Counted from the stretch's first letter, positions 1 through 10,400 are shown. The stretch: 64,000 bases of DNA from Cochleicola gelatinilyticus (GCF_001637325.1 NZ_LRXL01000026.1:992001-1056000), one strand, 5' to 3'. Notes: generated from the sequence alone by a model not told the origin. Made by a program: numbers and translations.

Positions 1-778
1 TAGTTGAGGCATCCATATTTTTAAAATCTACCGAAATTATATACGTTTCAGTTGGACTGGCATCTAAGGTTAAAATGAAACCGTTTTCGTTCTCAAAAAT
101 TTTATTGGTTTCACTAGCAGTTTCGATGGTAGTGGGTGTTTCATAACTAATATTAACAGCCGAGAGAAATGAAGAAAATCCAGCAGGGCTCGACATCGCG
201 TCGTATAAGTTACTCGGATTTCCATATTTATCTTTAAAAATAGTTGCAGATAGGTCAATTATATGCGGAGTATATGTCCCATCGATTGCAAATTCATATA
301 ATTTTAAAAGTGATCCTTTTTTAGATACAGTAATAACATACGATCTGTCGGGTGCATTTATCACTTGAAGAAAACGCTCTTTTTTAAGTTTTAGATCGAG
401 TTCCACCTCTTTACTTGTGTTCTTATCAAAATCGTACAATACATACCCGAACTTCTTTTCATTTCGATCTTTCAGAAATAATATTATTTTTTTTCCTTCA
501 ATAATCTTTCCAATAATTTCGTCGTATTTATTAGGAAGTCCATCGGAAGCATATGCCCCTATTCGCTCTTTATTTTTGTTATATAAATATCCATTTAAAG
601 TCTTATTGTCATCTATAAAAAGTGCAAAATCACCATTGTTTTTGTTCGCAACAGTAAATACTTCCTTAACTATCCTAGATCCTTTTTTTAAATCGTTCGG
701 CACGGTTAAAAATTTGTTTTGCGCAATGTTAATAAAGGGTTGTGCAAAGCAAATTAAGAGAACAAAGAAGGGCTTCAT
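1..778 (-). CDS. Secreted protein of unknown function, C-terminus cut by window edge
   Basis: A minus-strand frame opens with ATG at 778 and runs without a stop to the left edge, giving 259 residues of a longer protein. The first ~19 residues (MKPFFVLLICFAQPFINIAQ) form a signal peptide, so the product is exported to the periplasm or envelope. The rest is rich in Lys/Asp/Asn, with alternating strands such as IILFLKDRNEKKFGYVLYDF that look like beta-propeller or sheet repeats, but I recognise no domain. It begins 17 bp after the metG stop on the same strand and could be co-transcribed with metG. Function unknown; the missing C-terminus might carry a T9SS sorting domain, but that is speculation. 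Confidence 0.75.
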   Translation of the reverse strand, partial: MKPFFVLLICFAQPFINIAQNKFLTVPNDLKKGSRIVKEVFTVANKNNGDFALFIDDNKTLNGYLYNKNKERIGAYASDGLPNKYDEIIGKIIEGKKIILFLKDRNEKKFGYVLYDFDKNTSKEVELDLKLKKERFLQVINAPDRSYVITVSKKGSLLKLYEFAIDGTYTPHIIDLSATIFKDKYGNPSNLYDAMSSPAGFSSFLSAVNISYETPTTIETASETNKIFENENGFILTLDASPTETYIISVDFKNMDAST

Positions 779-795
779 TTAGAGTTTTTTAAAAA

Positions 796-2859
796 TTAAT
801 TAATCGTGGCGCCATTTGTTACCCCATCGGTATCCGGGTTTACAAATACCAATTTCCCGTCAGGAGCTTCCGTCATTAAGATCATGCCTTCGCTTTCTAC
901 ACCTCGCAAGGCTCGTGGTGCAAGATTCACTAATACTGTTACTTGTTTACCAATAATTTCTTCCGCAGTAAAACTTTCTGCAATTCCTGAAACAATGGTG
1001 CGAACGTCAATACCAGTATCTACTTTCAGCACTAATAATTTCTTCGCTTTTGGCATTTTTTCTGCTTCAATAATGGTACCTACTCGCATGTCGAGTTTGG
1101 TAAAATCATCGAATTGAATGGTGTCTTTTTGTGGTTCTGCCTTTTTATTTGCCATGGCATTATCCTGTTTGCTCTGTTCCAATTTGTCCAATTGTTTCTG
1201 AATTTGTTCGTCTTCTATTTTACTAAAAAGCAGCTCTCCTTTTGCAATGGTATGTCCCGAAGCAAGCAGTTCTTTTTTAGTTGAAACATCGTTCCATTCT
1301 AAAGACCCTTTGGTAATCTGAAGTGCTTTCTTTAATTTTTCCGAAGTGAACGGAAGAAAGGGTTCACTTAATACTGCCAATGCAGAAGCAATTTGTAATG
1401 CGACATACATCACTGTTTTAGTGCGCGCTTCGTCTGTTTTAATGGTTTTCCAAGGCTCTTCATCGGCCAAGTATTTATTTCCTAAGCGGGCTACATTCAT
1501 TAATTCTGCCTGTGCTTCACGGAATCTATAGCGTTCGATCGAACTTGAGATCACGGCAGGATAGGCTTGTAATTCGTTTAAGGTTTGGGTGTCAATTTCA
1601 GAAAACTCTGAAGCTTCCGGCACCACACCATCGTAATATTTATGTGTAAGCACAACCACACGATTGATAAAGTTTCCGAAGATTGCTACCAGCTCATTAT
1701 TGTTTCGTGCCTGAAAATCTGCCCACGTAAAATCGTTGTCTTTTGTTTCGGGGGCATTGGCTGTTAACGCATAACGCAACACATCCTGCTGATTTGGAAA
1801 GTCATCTAGATATTCATGCAACCACACCGCCCAATTCTTACTAGTGGATATTTTGTTGCCTTCTAGGTTTAAAAATTCGTTTGCAGGAACATTGTTTGGG
1901 AGGATGTAACTTCCATCTGCTTTCAACATACTCGGAAAGATGATACAATGAAATACAATGTTATCTTTTCCAATAAAATGAAGTAGTTTGGTGTCTTCAT
2001 TTTTCCAATACGGCTCCCAGTCTTTTCCTTCCCGTTCGGCCCATTCTTTGGTTGCGGAAATATAGCCGATGGGAGCATCGAACCATACGTATAATACTTT
2101 TCCTTCGGCTCCATCAATAGGAACTGGAATTCCCCAATCGAGATCACGAGTTACGGCTCTGGGACGCAAACCGTCGTCGATCCATGATTTGCATTGTCCG
2201 TAAACATTGGTTTTCCAGTCTTTTTTATGTCCTTTTACGATCCATTCTTTTAACCACGACTCGTATTGGTCTAACGGTAAAAACCAGTGTTTGGTTTCTT
2301 TTAATTCAGGAGTATTTCCCGAGATTGCACTTTTCGGATTGATAAGATCGGTAGCGTTATGAGACGTTCCACAGTTTTCGCACTGATCTCCGTAGCTTTC
2401 TTCGAAGCCACATTTAGGACACGTTCCTACAATAAAACGATCGGCTAAGAACTGATTTGCTTCCGCGTCGTATAATTGTTCGGTCACTTCCTCGATGAAT
2501 TTTCCGTCGTTGTATAATTTCTTAAAAAAATCTGATGCAGTATCGTGATGTACTTTTGCAGAAGTACGTGAGTAGTTATCGAAGGTAATTCCGAAGTCTT
2601 CAAAACTTTTTTTAATGATCGCATGGTATTTATCGACCACTTGTTGTGGCGTTATTCCCTCTTTCTTTGCCTTAATCGTAATGGGAACTCCATGTTCATC
2701 GCTTCCGCAAACAAAGGCGACATCTTTCCCTTGAAGACGTTGAAATCTAGCGTAAATATCTGCAGGCACATACACTCCAGCTAAATGCCCGATATGAACG
2801 GGACCATTGGTATAAGGAAGTGCGGCAGTAATAGTATATCGTTTTGGATCTTGACTCAT
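796..2859 (-). CDS. metG: Methionyl-tRNA synthetase
   Basis: Cytoplasmic class I synthetase charging tRNA-Met. The HIGH signature is at residues 22-25, and the KMSKS-equivalent appears as KISTS near residue 335. A zinc knuckle with two CxxC pairs (CPKC and CENC) lies near residues 145-162. The C-terminal ~105 residues form a tRNA-binding EMAP-like domain ([18 protein letters not shown]), joined by a Lys/Glu/Gln-rich linker, the dimer-forming long MetG type. At 687 aa the length is normal for Bacteroidota. The start is the first ATG, 16 nt below a perfect -7 box. The opposite strand has only antisense frames. Confidence 0.98.
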   Translation of the reverse strand: MSQDPKRYTITAALPYTNGPVHIGHLAGVYVPADIYARFQRLQGKDVAFVCGSDEHGVPITIKAKKEGITPQQVVDKYHAIIKKSFEDFGITFDNYSRTSAKVHHDTASDFFKKLYNDGKFIEEVTEQLYDAEANQFLADRFIVGTCPKCGFEESYGDQCENCGTSHNATDLINPKSAISGNTPELKETKHWFLPLDQYESWLKEWIVKGHKKDWKTNVYGQCKSWIDDGLRPRAVTRDLDWGIPVPIDGAEGKVLYVWFDAPIGYISATKEWAEREGKDWEPYWKNEDTKLLHFIGKDNIVFHCIIFPSMLKADGSYILPNNVPANEFLNLEGNKISTSKNWAVWLHEYLDDFPNQQDVLRYALTANAPETKDNDFTWADFQARNNNELVAIFGNFINRVVVLTHKYYDGVVPEASEFSEIDTQTLNELQAYPAVISSSIERYRFREAQAELMNVARLGNKYLADEEPWKTIKTDEARTKTVMYVALQIASALAVLSEPFLPFTSEKLKKALQITKGSLEWNDVSTKKELLASGHTIAKGELLFSKIEDEQIQKQLDKLEQSKQDNAMANKKAEPQKDTIQFDDFTKLDMRVGTIIEAEKMPKAKKLLVLKVDTGIDVRTIVSGIAESFTAEEIIGKQVTVLVNLAPRALRGVESEGMILMTEAPDGKLVFVNPDTDGVTNGATIN

Positions 2860-2875
2860 AGCTTTTGTAAAAGTG

Positions 2876-2883
2876 CAAAAATA
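2876..2883 (-). promoter_or_regulatory. -7 box TATTTTTG of metG
   Basis: On the minus strand this reads TATTTTTG, matching the Bacteroidota housekeeping-sigma -7 consensus TAnnTTTG. It lies 16 nt upstream of the metG ATG, which predicts a leader of about 10 nt. I see no clear TTG at the -33 position. Confidence 0.5.
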
Positions 2884-3046
2884 ACGATTTTATCTTCGGA
2901 AGAATGAAGGATAAAAAATAAAGCGCTTTTCTAAAAATTAATTGCACTATATTACTTTAATTACGCGCGTCGATACCTTCGGGTGTTTTTCAAAATTTTA
3001 TTAAGAAGCCTATTATTTACTATATTCAATTATGTAATTTCACATT

Positions 3047-3946
3047 ATGAAAACACCTCCATTTCTTAAAAAAGGAGCTACAATAGCACTTATTTCAACA
3101 GCCAGAAAAATTACCAAAAAAGAACTCGAACCTGCTTTACAAGTTTTAGCTTCGTGGGAATTACATGTCGTATTAGGAAAGAGTATCGGAGCAGCAGCAG
3201 CACAATTTGCGGGAGACGATGAAGTACGCGCGAACGACCTTCAAACCATGCTAGACGATCCCAATATTGATGCCATTTGGTTTGCAAGAGGCGGCTACGG
3301 AACGGTTCGCATTATAGACGCATTAGACTTTTCAGCTTTCAGAAAGAATCCAAAATGGTTGATAGGGTATAGTGATATTACAGTGTTGCATTCGCACGTT
3401 CATAACTTCGGAATAGAAACATTGCATGCACAAATGCCATTGGAGTTAGAGGCAAAATCTGAAGCGACCAGACAAAGTATTTTTAAGGTACTCTTCGGAA
3501 GGGATTATCGAATAAATGTTTCTTCGGAAAGCGCTGTCGATAATCGAAACGGAAACGCTACAGGACAACTTATTGGGGGCAACTTATCGTTATTGTATTC
3601 GCTTGTGGGTAGCGTTTCAGATATTGATACAAGAGGAAAAATTCTTTTTATTGAAGACTTGGATGAAATGCTGTATCACGTAGACCGAATGATGATGAAC
3701 TTAAAACGATCGGGAAAATTAGAACATCTTGCAGGCCTGATTGTAGGCGGAATGAGTGACATGAGTGACAATACCATTCCGTTTGGAAAAACAGCGAACC
3801 AAATTATTCACGATGCAGTGAAAACCTACGACTTTCCGGTTTGCTATGATTTCCCAGCTGGGCACATTCAAGATAATCGAGCACTGGTTATGGGGAGAAC
3901 AGTAACATTAACAGTAACTGATGCGAATGTAGAAGTTGTGTTTTAA
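3047..3946 (+). CDS. ldcA: LD-carboxypeptidase (peptidase S66)
   Basis: Murein tetrapeptide LD-carboxypeptidase family, which removes the terminal D-Ala from cytoplasmic muropeptides during peptidoglycan recycling. The N-terminal domain carries the FARGGYGTVRIID segment and GYSD with the nucleophile Ser at residue 109. The C-terminal domain supplies the family's Glu (IEDLDE, about 202) and His (AGHIQDNRAL, about 273) of the Ser-His-Glu triad. No signal peptide is seen, consistent with a cytosolic enzyme. At 299 aa it has the usual length. It is followed after 38 bp by yraN. The family also includes MccF-like microcin immunity proteins, which sequence alone cannot exclude. Confidence 0.92.
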   Translation: MKTPPFLKKGATIALISTARKITKKELEPALQVLASWELHVVLGKSIGAAAAQFAGDDEVRANDLQTMLDDPNIDAIWFARGGYGTVRIIDALDFSAFRKNPKWLIGYSDITVLHSHVHNFGIETLHAQMPLELEAKSEATRQSIFKVLFGRDYRINVSSESAVDNRNGNATGQLIGGNLSLLYSLVGSVSDIDTRGKILFIEDLDEMLYHVDRMMMNLKRSGKLEHLAGLIVGGMSDMSDNTIPFGKTANQIIHDAVKTYDFPVCYDFPAGHIQDNRALVMGRTVTLTVTDANVEVVF

Positions 3947-3970
3947 AAATTTCAATTCCAAATAAATGGC

Positions 3971-3978
3971 TACCTTTA
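3971..3978 (+). promoter_or_regulatory. Near-consensus -7 box TACCTTTA next to the yraN start
   Basis: TACCTTTA matches TAnnTTTG at 7 of 8 positions and ends 6 nt before the yraN ATG. If active, transcription would start at or next to the ATG. See the finding on leaderless starts. Confidence 0.35.
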
Positions 3979-3984
3979 AGAACG

Positions 3985-4344
3985 ATGGCATATCACAACG
4001 AACTTGGAATTATAGGAGAGCAACTGGCCGTAGATTATCTGCTGCGTAATGGGTATGAGATTTTAGATCGCAACTTCAGATTTCAAAAAGCCGAGATCGA
4101 CATTATTGCACAAAAAGAGGACACCCTTGCAATTGTAGAAGTAAAAACTAGGAATAGTGCTTTTTTTGGAGATCCTCAAGATTTTGTAACCCCTTCAAAA
4201 ATAAAATTATTAGTAAAAGCAGCGAACGAATATGTCGTTTCAAACAACATCGATATAGAAACCCGATTCGATATTATTGCGGTGTTAAAAAATAAACATG
4301 TGGAACAGATCGAACATTTTGAAAATGCATTTTATCATTTTTAG
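3985..4344 (+). CDS. yraN: YraN family (UPF0102) nuclease-fold protein
   Basis: Small cytoplasmic protein of the YraN/UPF0102 family, which has a restriction-endonuclease-like fold and an uncertain role, perhaps in DNA processing. The conserved N-terminus GEQLAVDYLLRNGYEILDRN is followed by AEIDIIAQ and VEVKTR, which supply the Glu, Asp and Glu-x-Lys residues of a PD-(D/E)xK-like site. At 119 aa the length is typical. It follows ldcA by 38 bp, but a -7-like box in that gap suggests its own promoter. No sign of truncation. Confidence 0.9.
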   Translation: MAYHNELGIIGEQLAVDYLLRNGYEILDRNFRFQKAEIDIIAQKEDTLAIVEVKTRNSAFFGDPQDFVTPSKIKLLVKAANEYVVSNNIDIETRFDIIAVLKNKHVEQIEHFENAFYHF

Positions 4345-4374
4345 GCAAGCGCTTCGTAGATAAAAAGGAGCGCT

Positions 4375-4421
4375 GAAAACACACTGTTACTTTATGGTTG
4401 AGCACAGGTTAAATTTTTTTA
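4375..4421 (+). repeat. Partial, diverged copy of the 166-bp flanking repeat
   Basis: This stretch aligns with the left half of the repeat at 5132-5297: a GAAAA run, a short variable part, then GGTTGAGCACAGGTTAAAT followed by a T-rich tract. It contains GTTGAGC (4397-4403), equivalent to GTTGAAC and GTTAAGC in the fuller copy. It lies just downstream (minus sense) of the hydrolase gene, so that gene sits between two related repeats. Confidence 0.5.
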
Positions 4422-4454
4422 TGATTTGATGTCTTGTTGCAAGAAGGTAATGCT

Positions 4455-5096
4455 TCACAATTTGTAATTTCCGTTTGCCCATTTTAGTGTTGGTTCTACC
4501 CATTCCTTTAAAGGTTTGAATAAAAATCCGTGTCCCATTCCTGTGTTTAATTCAATTTCTTTAAAATGTACAATCTCACAGCTCGAAGTGTTTTTTCGTT
4601 CTACTGCGGAAACGCCAAACGGATCTGTTTTTTCATAAATGGTTAAAATATTTCCGCAGTAATTTATTTCGGGAATAGTTTCGATATCACTATTTCTGAA
4701 ACTAGCAATAAACACAAAATTTAAATCTGGATTATTTGCTAACGTTGAAACATATTGAGCAATGTATCCACCTTTTGAAGTTCCAACCACAGTGATTTTA
4801 TTCGGCTCAGTTCCGTTTTTTAGTAAGCTATCAATTTGAGTTATAATTTCGATAGCGTATTCTCTTGCGTTGACATTTCCATTCCGTTTTTCACTTAGTA
4901 CCTTACATCCATTTTTTCTAAATTCTTCGATAATTTCGTTGTATTGAGTCCGTCCGAATTCGGGATGTAGTTCATTTAAGGAATGTTCTTCTAAAAACCG
5001 GTTATGAAGAAAAAAAATAAATCGGTCATCATTGTTTTTTCCACAGGCCAAAATTGTCGAGCAAAAAAGAATTCCGATTAAAAGAATTATTCTCAT
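4455..5096 (-). CDS. Predicted alpha/beta-hydrolase lipoprotein
   Basis: 213 aa. The N-terminus MRIILLIGILFCSTILAC is a lipoprotein signal with Cys at 18, so it is likely anchored to the outer membrane. The body has an alpha/beta-hydrolase pattern: a nucleophile elbow VGTSKGGY near residue 105, a possible acid in YEKTDPFG, and a catalytic-type His in GMGHGF. The oxyanion region FFLHNRFLE replaces the usual HGxG. Substrate unknown; esterase or peptidase activity is plausible. The gene is A+T-rich, flanked by related repeats on both sides, and unrelated to its neighbours, which suggests cassette-like acquisition. Confidence 0.75.
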   Translation of the reverse strand: MRIILLIGILFCSTILACGKNNDDRFIFFLHNRFLEEHSLNELHPEFGRTQYNEIIEEFRKNGCKVLSEKRNGNVNAREYAIEIITQIDSLLKNGTEPNKITVVGTSKGGYIAQYVSTLANNPDLNFVFIASFRNSDIETIPEINYCGNILTIYEKTDPFGVSAVERKNTSSCEIVHFKEIELNTGMGHGFLFKPLKEWVEPTLKWANGNYKL

Positions 5097-5131
5097 GAAT
5101 TTATGGTGTTTTAGTTATAGGCAGCGGATTT

Positions 5132-5297
5132 GTATAAGAACAGTAGGGCGGAAAAAACGCACGAACCATTCGGTTGAACACAAGTTTAATTTTTCTTATT
5201 ATCTTTTTTTTCAATAAGCCAAATTAAAAGATTTAGCGATCTCGAAAAGCACGAAAAACATTAGGTTAAGCACCAAGTGCCCTATTTTTTTTTATAC
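5132..5297. repeat. 166-bp intergenic repeat with short inverted ends and two internal direct repeats
   Basis: The element is bounded by GTATAA (5132-5137) and its reverse complement TTATAC (5292-5297). Inside are two related ~30-bp direct repeats, 5155-5185 and 5248-5278, each with GCACGAA, then a CATT or CATTA step, then GGTTRARCAC and AAGT. Each holds a GTTRRRY heptamer: GTTGAAC at 5173-5179 and GTTAAGC at 5265-5271. Outside are AGGCAGCGG on the left and GGCAACTGG on the right. It separates two orphan genes; I see no transposase or integrase nearby. Confidence 0.6.
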
Positions 5298-5314
5298 GTT
5301 TTTGGCAACTGGCT

Positions 5315-5989
5315 TTATTCGGGATAGATTACTTCCCATTCTTTTCCATCTATGTCATCAAATCTAATTATTCCAAAATCGTAATCATAATAAACTTTAT
5401 TTACATTTAAAGGTAAAGTACCATACGATGAATTTAAAAATAGTTCATTGCTACCGCTTTCTATAACTACCACTCTTTCAAACGAATGATTATTAATATT
5501 CATTTGCATTTTATTGGAATTATTAAATTCATTCATAAAAATATTAATTGGGTTTTGACTTTCATCAATTATAGATGAATTAAAAACATTCCATAAGGGA
5601 AAATTTATTCCGTTTGTTAAAACGTCATTATTCTTTGAAAAAACATAGTTGACTATTCCAAATTCTTCATAATCTTGATTTTCCAAAATTTCAAATCTTA
5701 TTATTCTGCTGTCGTAATGATGGAGTAAAGAGCTACCTCCCCCGAAACCACCAGGAGCATATTTACCGTATTTTTCTTCACTATTAGATACAACTTTAAA
5801 GTTTAAATGTTCGCCATCTTCATTTTCGTAAGTAATGATTTGGTCTTTCTGATAATTGTAATTTATAATTAAATTTTTGTCCTGTTCATTCAATTGATAA
5901 TAAGGTACGCTCTCTTGATCGTCGCTATTACAACTTACAATTATAAATAATCCAATTATTGAATAAATTATACGATTTATTGTTTTCAT
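5315..5989 (-). CDS. Putative lipoprotein of unknown function
   Basis: 224 aa. MKTINRIIYSIIGLFIIVSCNSDD is a lipoprotein signal peptide with the lipobox Cys at about residue 20, followed by Asp residues typical of surface- or outer-membrane-sorted flavobacterial lipoproteins. The remainder is beta-strand-like and rich in Asn, Tyr and Ile, with a Gly-rich loop (APGGFGGGSS) near residue 80. I recognise no family. The gene is visibly more A+T-rich than the surrounding core genes and lies between repeat-derived intergenic sequences, so it is probably an accessory gene. Function unknown. Confidence 0.7.
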   Translation of the reverse strand: MKTINRIIYSIIGLFIIVSCNSDDQESVPYYQLNEQDKNLIINYNYQKDQIITYENEDGEHLNFKVVSNSEEKYGKYAPGGFGGGSSLLHHYDSRIIRFEILENQDYEEFGIVNYVFSKNNDVLTNGINFPLWNVFNSSIIDESQNPINIFMNEFNNSNKMQMNINNHSFERVVVIESGSNELFLNSSYGTLPLNVNKVYYDYDFGIIRFDDIDGKEWEVIYPE

Positions 5990-6052
5990 AATATTAAGGA
6001 TTTATATTAAAACGTTTTTTTTTCAAGCTTGTTGCCAACAAGAGTATATCGC

Positions 6053-7387
6053 TCACATCTTAACCTGATCAATAACCTCCAACAACGTTTCATACGTCTC
6101 TGGTTTTGCAACGATCTTCTTGTCTTTATCTAAAACGAAATACGTTGGCGTAGAAGAAACATCGTATTTGTTCCCAATTTCATTTTCCCATTTTCCTAAT
6201 CCCAAAACGTGTGCGAAGTCGGGCATTTCTAAAATGGTATTTTGCCAATCGTATTTTTCATCTTCGATTCCCACAGCAATCACTTTAAAAGTGCCTTCTG
6301 GTTGAGTAGCCATTTCTTTATGGAGCTTTGGCACTTCACTTAAACAATGTGAGCACAAAGCACTCCAAAAAACGATGATGTAATTATCAGCTTCATCGAG
6401 TGTGCGCAATGTTTTAGAAACTGTTTTCCCATTAATATCTTCGGTCCATGAAAAATCTGGTGCGACCGCTCCTAATGAAAGATTTCTATACAATTCTAAC
6501 TCATTTGCCAAAGCAGGGTCGGTGCTCGTTTTAGCAATTGGAATGAGGTAATTCTCAGCTAGGTAATTAGCCTCATCGGGCAATTCGTTTACCACCATAA
6601 AATCCCAAATGCTGGTTAACAAGTGTTTTTGGTATGTAATTTCTGCTGGTTGAATAACCTTCGCAAGAGCATCAATATTTTTATTATAAGAAGCTTTTAA
6701 ATCGGCTTCATCCACAAAATTGAAGATATATTTTAAGGATTGCTCTAAAGGAATTCCCGAATTTTGAAGCGTTGCATCTCTAAAATTGAAGTTTGAAAAA
6801 TAAGCTTCTTTTGCTTCGGAAAGATAGGCTTCTTTTGTTGTAAATTTTTCAGTAAGTAAGGGTTGTGTAGCTTTTATAAACGGAGCAGCGGCAGTTCCTT
6901 CAGATTGCTTGAGTGTTTCATTGTACCATTTTGTGCGTTCTTTCAGAAATTTAGAAAGCTCTTTGTTTTTCACCTCTTCTGAAGCAAATAGCTCCTCCCA
7001 AGATGTTTCATATTCATTTAATTGATTTCGGTATGTCGTATAAACCTTATTGGCTTCCGAAGTAATAAATGTAACGTTCTTATCTGCCGAAAAGTTAAAT
7101 GCTACATCTTCTTTTCCGTCGAGTAAAAAATCGAAAAAATGTTGATCTTGTGGCAAGTTATATACCAAACGGTACATGCCTGGTACTATATCATCTTCTA
7201 GGGTTAATTTAAAATCTCCTTCGGGTGTCACGTTCGAATCTGCGAGATAGAATACATTATCGGGTGCAATGCGGTAAAGGATTCCGAATTTATATCCGTT
7301 ATCGACCGCAAAATTTCCTTTGATGGTTTTTTGGGCGACGCTGGTAAAAGGTAATAAAATTGAGAGGAGTAGTAATTTTTTAAACAT
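6053..7387 (-). CDS. Exported thioredoxin-fold (TlpA/ResA-like) protein
   Basis: 444 aa with a signal peptide (MFKKLLLLSILLPFTSVAQ), so periplasmic. The first ~110 residues form a beta-rich N-terminal domain (KTIKGNFAVDNGYKFGILYR) of the DUF4369-like kind found on Bacteroidota thioredoxins. A helical middle region follows. The last ~140 residues form a TlpA-type thioredoxin domain with redox motif CSHC near residue 344 and the cis-Pro segment SSTPTYFV. It probably reduces or isomerises envelope disulfides; the partner is unknown. It is encoded just downstream of mfd with a 52-bp gap and may be co-transcribed. Confidence 0.88.
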   Translation of the reverse strand: MFKKLLLLSILLPFTSVAQKTIKGNFAVDNGYKFGILYRIAPDNVFYLADSNVTPEGDFKLTLEDDIVPGMYRLVYNLPQDQHFFDFLLDGKEDVAFNFSADKNVTFITSEANKVYTTYRNQLNEYETSWEELFASEEVKNKELSKFLKERTKWYNETLKQSEGTAAAPFIKATQPLLTEKFTTKEAYLSEAKEAYFSNFNFRDATLQNSGIPLEQSLKYIFNFVDEADLKASYNKNIDALAKVIQPAEITYQKHLLTSIWDFMVVNELPDEANYLAENYLIPIAKTSTDPALANELELYRNLSLGAVAPDFSWTEDINGKTVSKTLRTLDEADNYIIVFWSALCSHCLSEVPKLHKEMATQPEGTFKVIAVGIEDEKYDWQNTILEMPDFAHVLGLGKWENEIGNKYDVSSTPTYFVLDKDKKIVAKPETYETLLEVIDQVKM

Positions 7388-7439
7388 AACGCATTGGGTT
7401 TGTTTGAAGGTTAAAAGTACACATTCTTTTTTACAAGAA

Positions 7440-10400
7440 TTAAGCCGAAAATTTTTCCAATATAGAGAACGCTCGATCTACCGATGTGATTTTATCTATG
7501 GTAAGTAAAAGGCGCAATCCGTTGCGGGTTTGTTTCTCTTTAATTTTTACTGTAGAGGAGTTAGACTGTACAAACTGTAACACTTGGGTAAATGCATGGC
7601 TCTGATAAAAGTCACTTTGTTGGTCACTTACAAAATACCCAACAAATCGTCCTTTTTTCATAATAACACGTTCAAGTCCCATTGCAATGGCAATCCATTT
7701 AATGCGCACACTGTTTAACAGATCTACTGCAGGTTCGGGAATTTCTCCAAAACGATCTATGAGTTCTTTTTCAAATTTCTGAAGTTGTTCCTCGTTTTCA
7801 ATGCTATTTAATTTAGTGTAGAGGTTAAGACGTTCGGTAATATTGTTCACGTAGTCGTCTGGGAATAAGAGTTCGAAATCGGTGTCGATTACCGTTTCTT
7901 TTACAAATTTCTTATCACCTTTACGCGCTTCATCTTCAGCATACAGATCTTTAAATTCTTTCTCTTTTAGCTCTTCAATGGCTTCAGCTAGAATTTTTTG
8001 ATACGTATCGAAACCAATTTCATTAATAAATCCACTTTGTTCTCCCCCTAACAAGTCACCAGCACCACGAATTTCAAGGTCTTTCATCGCAATATTTAAT
8101 CCACTTCCCAATTCACTAAATTGCTCCAAAGCCGTAATACGTTTTCGGGCATCATCGGTCATTGCGCTGTACGGAGGCGTGATAAAATAGCAGAATGCTT
8201 TCTTGTTACTTCGACCCACTCGACCCCGCATTTGGTGTAGATCTGAAAGTCCGAAATTATTCGCGTTATTAATAAAAATGGTATTCGCATTGGGCACGTC
8301 TAGCCCGCTTTCAATAATCGTGGTTGAGACTAGAACATCGAATTCATTATTCATAAAACCAAGCATGAGTTGTTCTAGTTTCTTTCCTTCCATTTGTCCA
8401 TGCCCAATTCCTATTTTTGCATCGGGTACCAAACGCTGTATCATTCCGGCAACTTCTTTAATATTTTCAATTCGGTTATGAACAAAAAAGGCTTGCCCTC
8501 CGCGTGAAATTTCATACCGTATGGCATCCCGAATTACTTCTTCTCCAAACCGAATAACATGTGTTTCTACCGGATACCGATTGGGAGGTGGTGTAGTTAT
8601 AACCGAAAGATCTCTTGCTGCCATTAAACTAAACTGAAGCGTTCTAGGAATTGGCGTCGCCGTTAAAGTAAGCGTGTCTACATTTTCTTTTATCGTCTTT
8701 AACTTGTCTTTTACCGCCACTCCAAACTTCTGTTCTTCATCAATAATAAGCAGCCCCAGATCCTTAAATTCGACCGATTTGTTCACTAATTGATGGGTTC
8801 CAATTACGATATCGAGCTTGCCGTTTTTTAGGTTTTCCAGTACGCTGCGACGTTCTTTGGCAGTCCTAAACCGATTTAAATAATCTACGTTTACCGGCAT
8901 TCCTTCGAGACGCTCACTAAATGTTTTATGATGCTGGAAGGCCAGAATGGTTGTTGGTACTAAAACGGCAACCTGCTTCCCATTGTCTACCGCTTTAAAC
9001 GCAGCCCGAACGGCAACTTCGGTTTTTCCAAACCCTACATCTCCACACACTAGGCGATCCATAGGTCGCTCATTCTCCATATCCCGTTTTACATCTTCGG
9101 TAGCGGTCGATTGGTCTGGCGTGTCTTCGTACATAAAAGAAGACTCTAATTCGGCTTGCAAATAACTATCGGGATCGTAAGCAAATCCTTTTTGCAAACG
9201 ACGTTTGGCGTATAATTCTATGAGGTTAAAAGCGATCTCTTTAACCCGAGTTTTTGTTTTTTGTTTTAATTTTTTCCAAGCGGCACTTCCTAATTTGTAG
9301 ATCTTGGGAACCGAGCCATCTTTTCCATTAAATTTTGAAATCTTGTGAAGCGAATGAATGCTGAGGTACAAAATATCGCGATCGCCGTAAAATAATTTGA
9401 TCGCTTCTTGCATTTTTCCTTCAACTTCAATTTTTTGCAAGCCACCAAATTTTCCAATTCCATGATCGATGTGCGTCACGTAATCCCCCACCTCTAAATT
9501 GGTAAGTTCTTTTAAAGTGATCGCCTGTTTTTTTGCGTACCCGTTCTTTAGTTTAAATTTATGATACCGCTCAAAGATCTGGTGGTCGGTATAACAAACA
9601 TGTTTTTGGTTGTCATCGATAAATCCTTGAAACAAAGGGAATACAACAGTTTCGAACTGCGTTACGTGTTGTTCTGCATCTTCAAATATATCGTGAAACC
9701 GTTTTGCTTGTTGATCGCTGCTGCAAAAAATATAATTGGTGTATCCATCTTCTGCATTTGTATTAAGATCTTCAATAAGTAAATTGAATTGCTTATTAAA
9801 TGAAGGCTGTGGCTTTGTATTAAACGCAATATTGCTATGAGACGATGATGGTTTATTCTGAAGATATACAGAAGTGAATTCTGTAAGTTGCTTCTGAAGC
9901 AATTGTGACGTACAAAATAATTCGGCAGGTTCGCTTTGTTGCACTTCCCCTGAAGCATTGTGAAAGGCATCGGTCGCTTTTTTGAAGAGTTTGTCAATAC
10001 TGCTGCTTAAAAGCTCTTCATTTTTAAGCACAATCACTGTTTTTGCTGCGATGTATTTCAGAAAACTTTCCCGTCGTTCGTCCATACGCTTATTCTCTAC
10101 ATTGGGAATGATCGATATTTTCTTTAGTTGTTCTGAAGACAATTGTGTTTCCACATCGAACGTTCGAATGCTATCAACTTCATCACCAAAGAACTCAATT
10201 CGATACGGCTCGTCATTACTGAAAGAATACACATCGAGAATTCCCCCACGCACTGAAAATTCTCCTGGTTCGGTTACAAAATCGGTACGCTTAAATTTAT
10301 ACTCAAAAAGTACCTCGTTCACAAAATCGATCGAAACCTGTTCACCAACTTTTAACTTAAGTGTGTTTTTCTCTAACTCCTTTCTGGTGACGACTTTTTC

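Noticed and set aside
417-782. Plus-strand open frame of 121 codons
   Set aside because: It is antisense to the secreted-protein gene at 1-778, whose frame has a signal peptide and runs through; the plus frame has no recognisable domain.
806-1117. Open frames opposite metG, mfd and other long genes
   Set aside because: They are shadows of well-supported genes on the other strand with low-complexity, Ser/Phe/Ile-rich translations.
4345-4372. Terminator after yraN (AGCGCT repeats)
   Set aside because: The two AGCGCT palindromes form only a short stem with no T-run.
4345-6052. Classical integron
   Set aside because: No integrase gene, attI site or array of cassettes is present; only the heptamers and repeats resemble attC, so I report a possible cassette site, not an integron.
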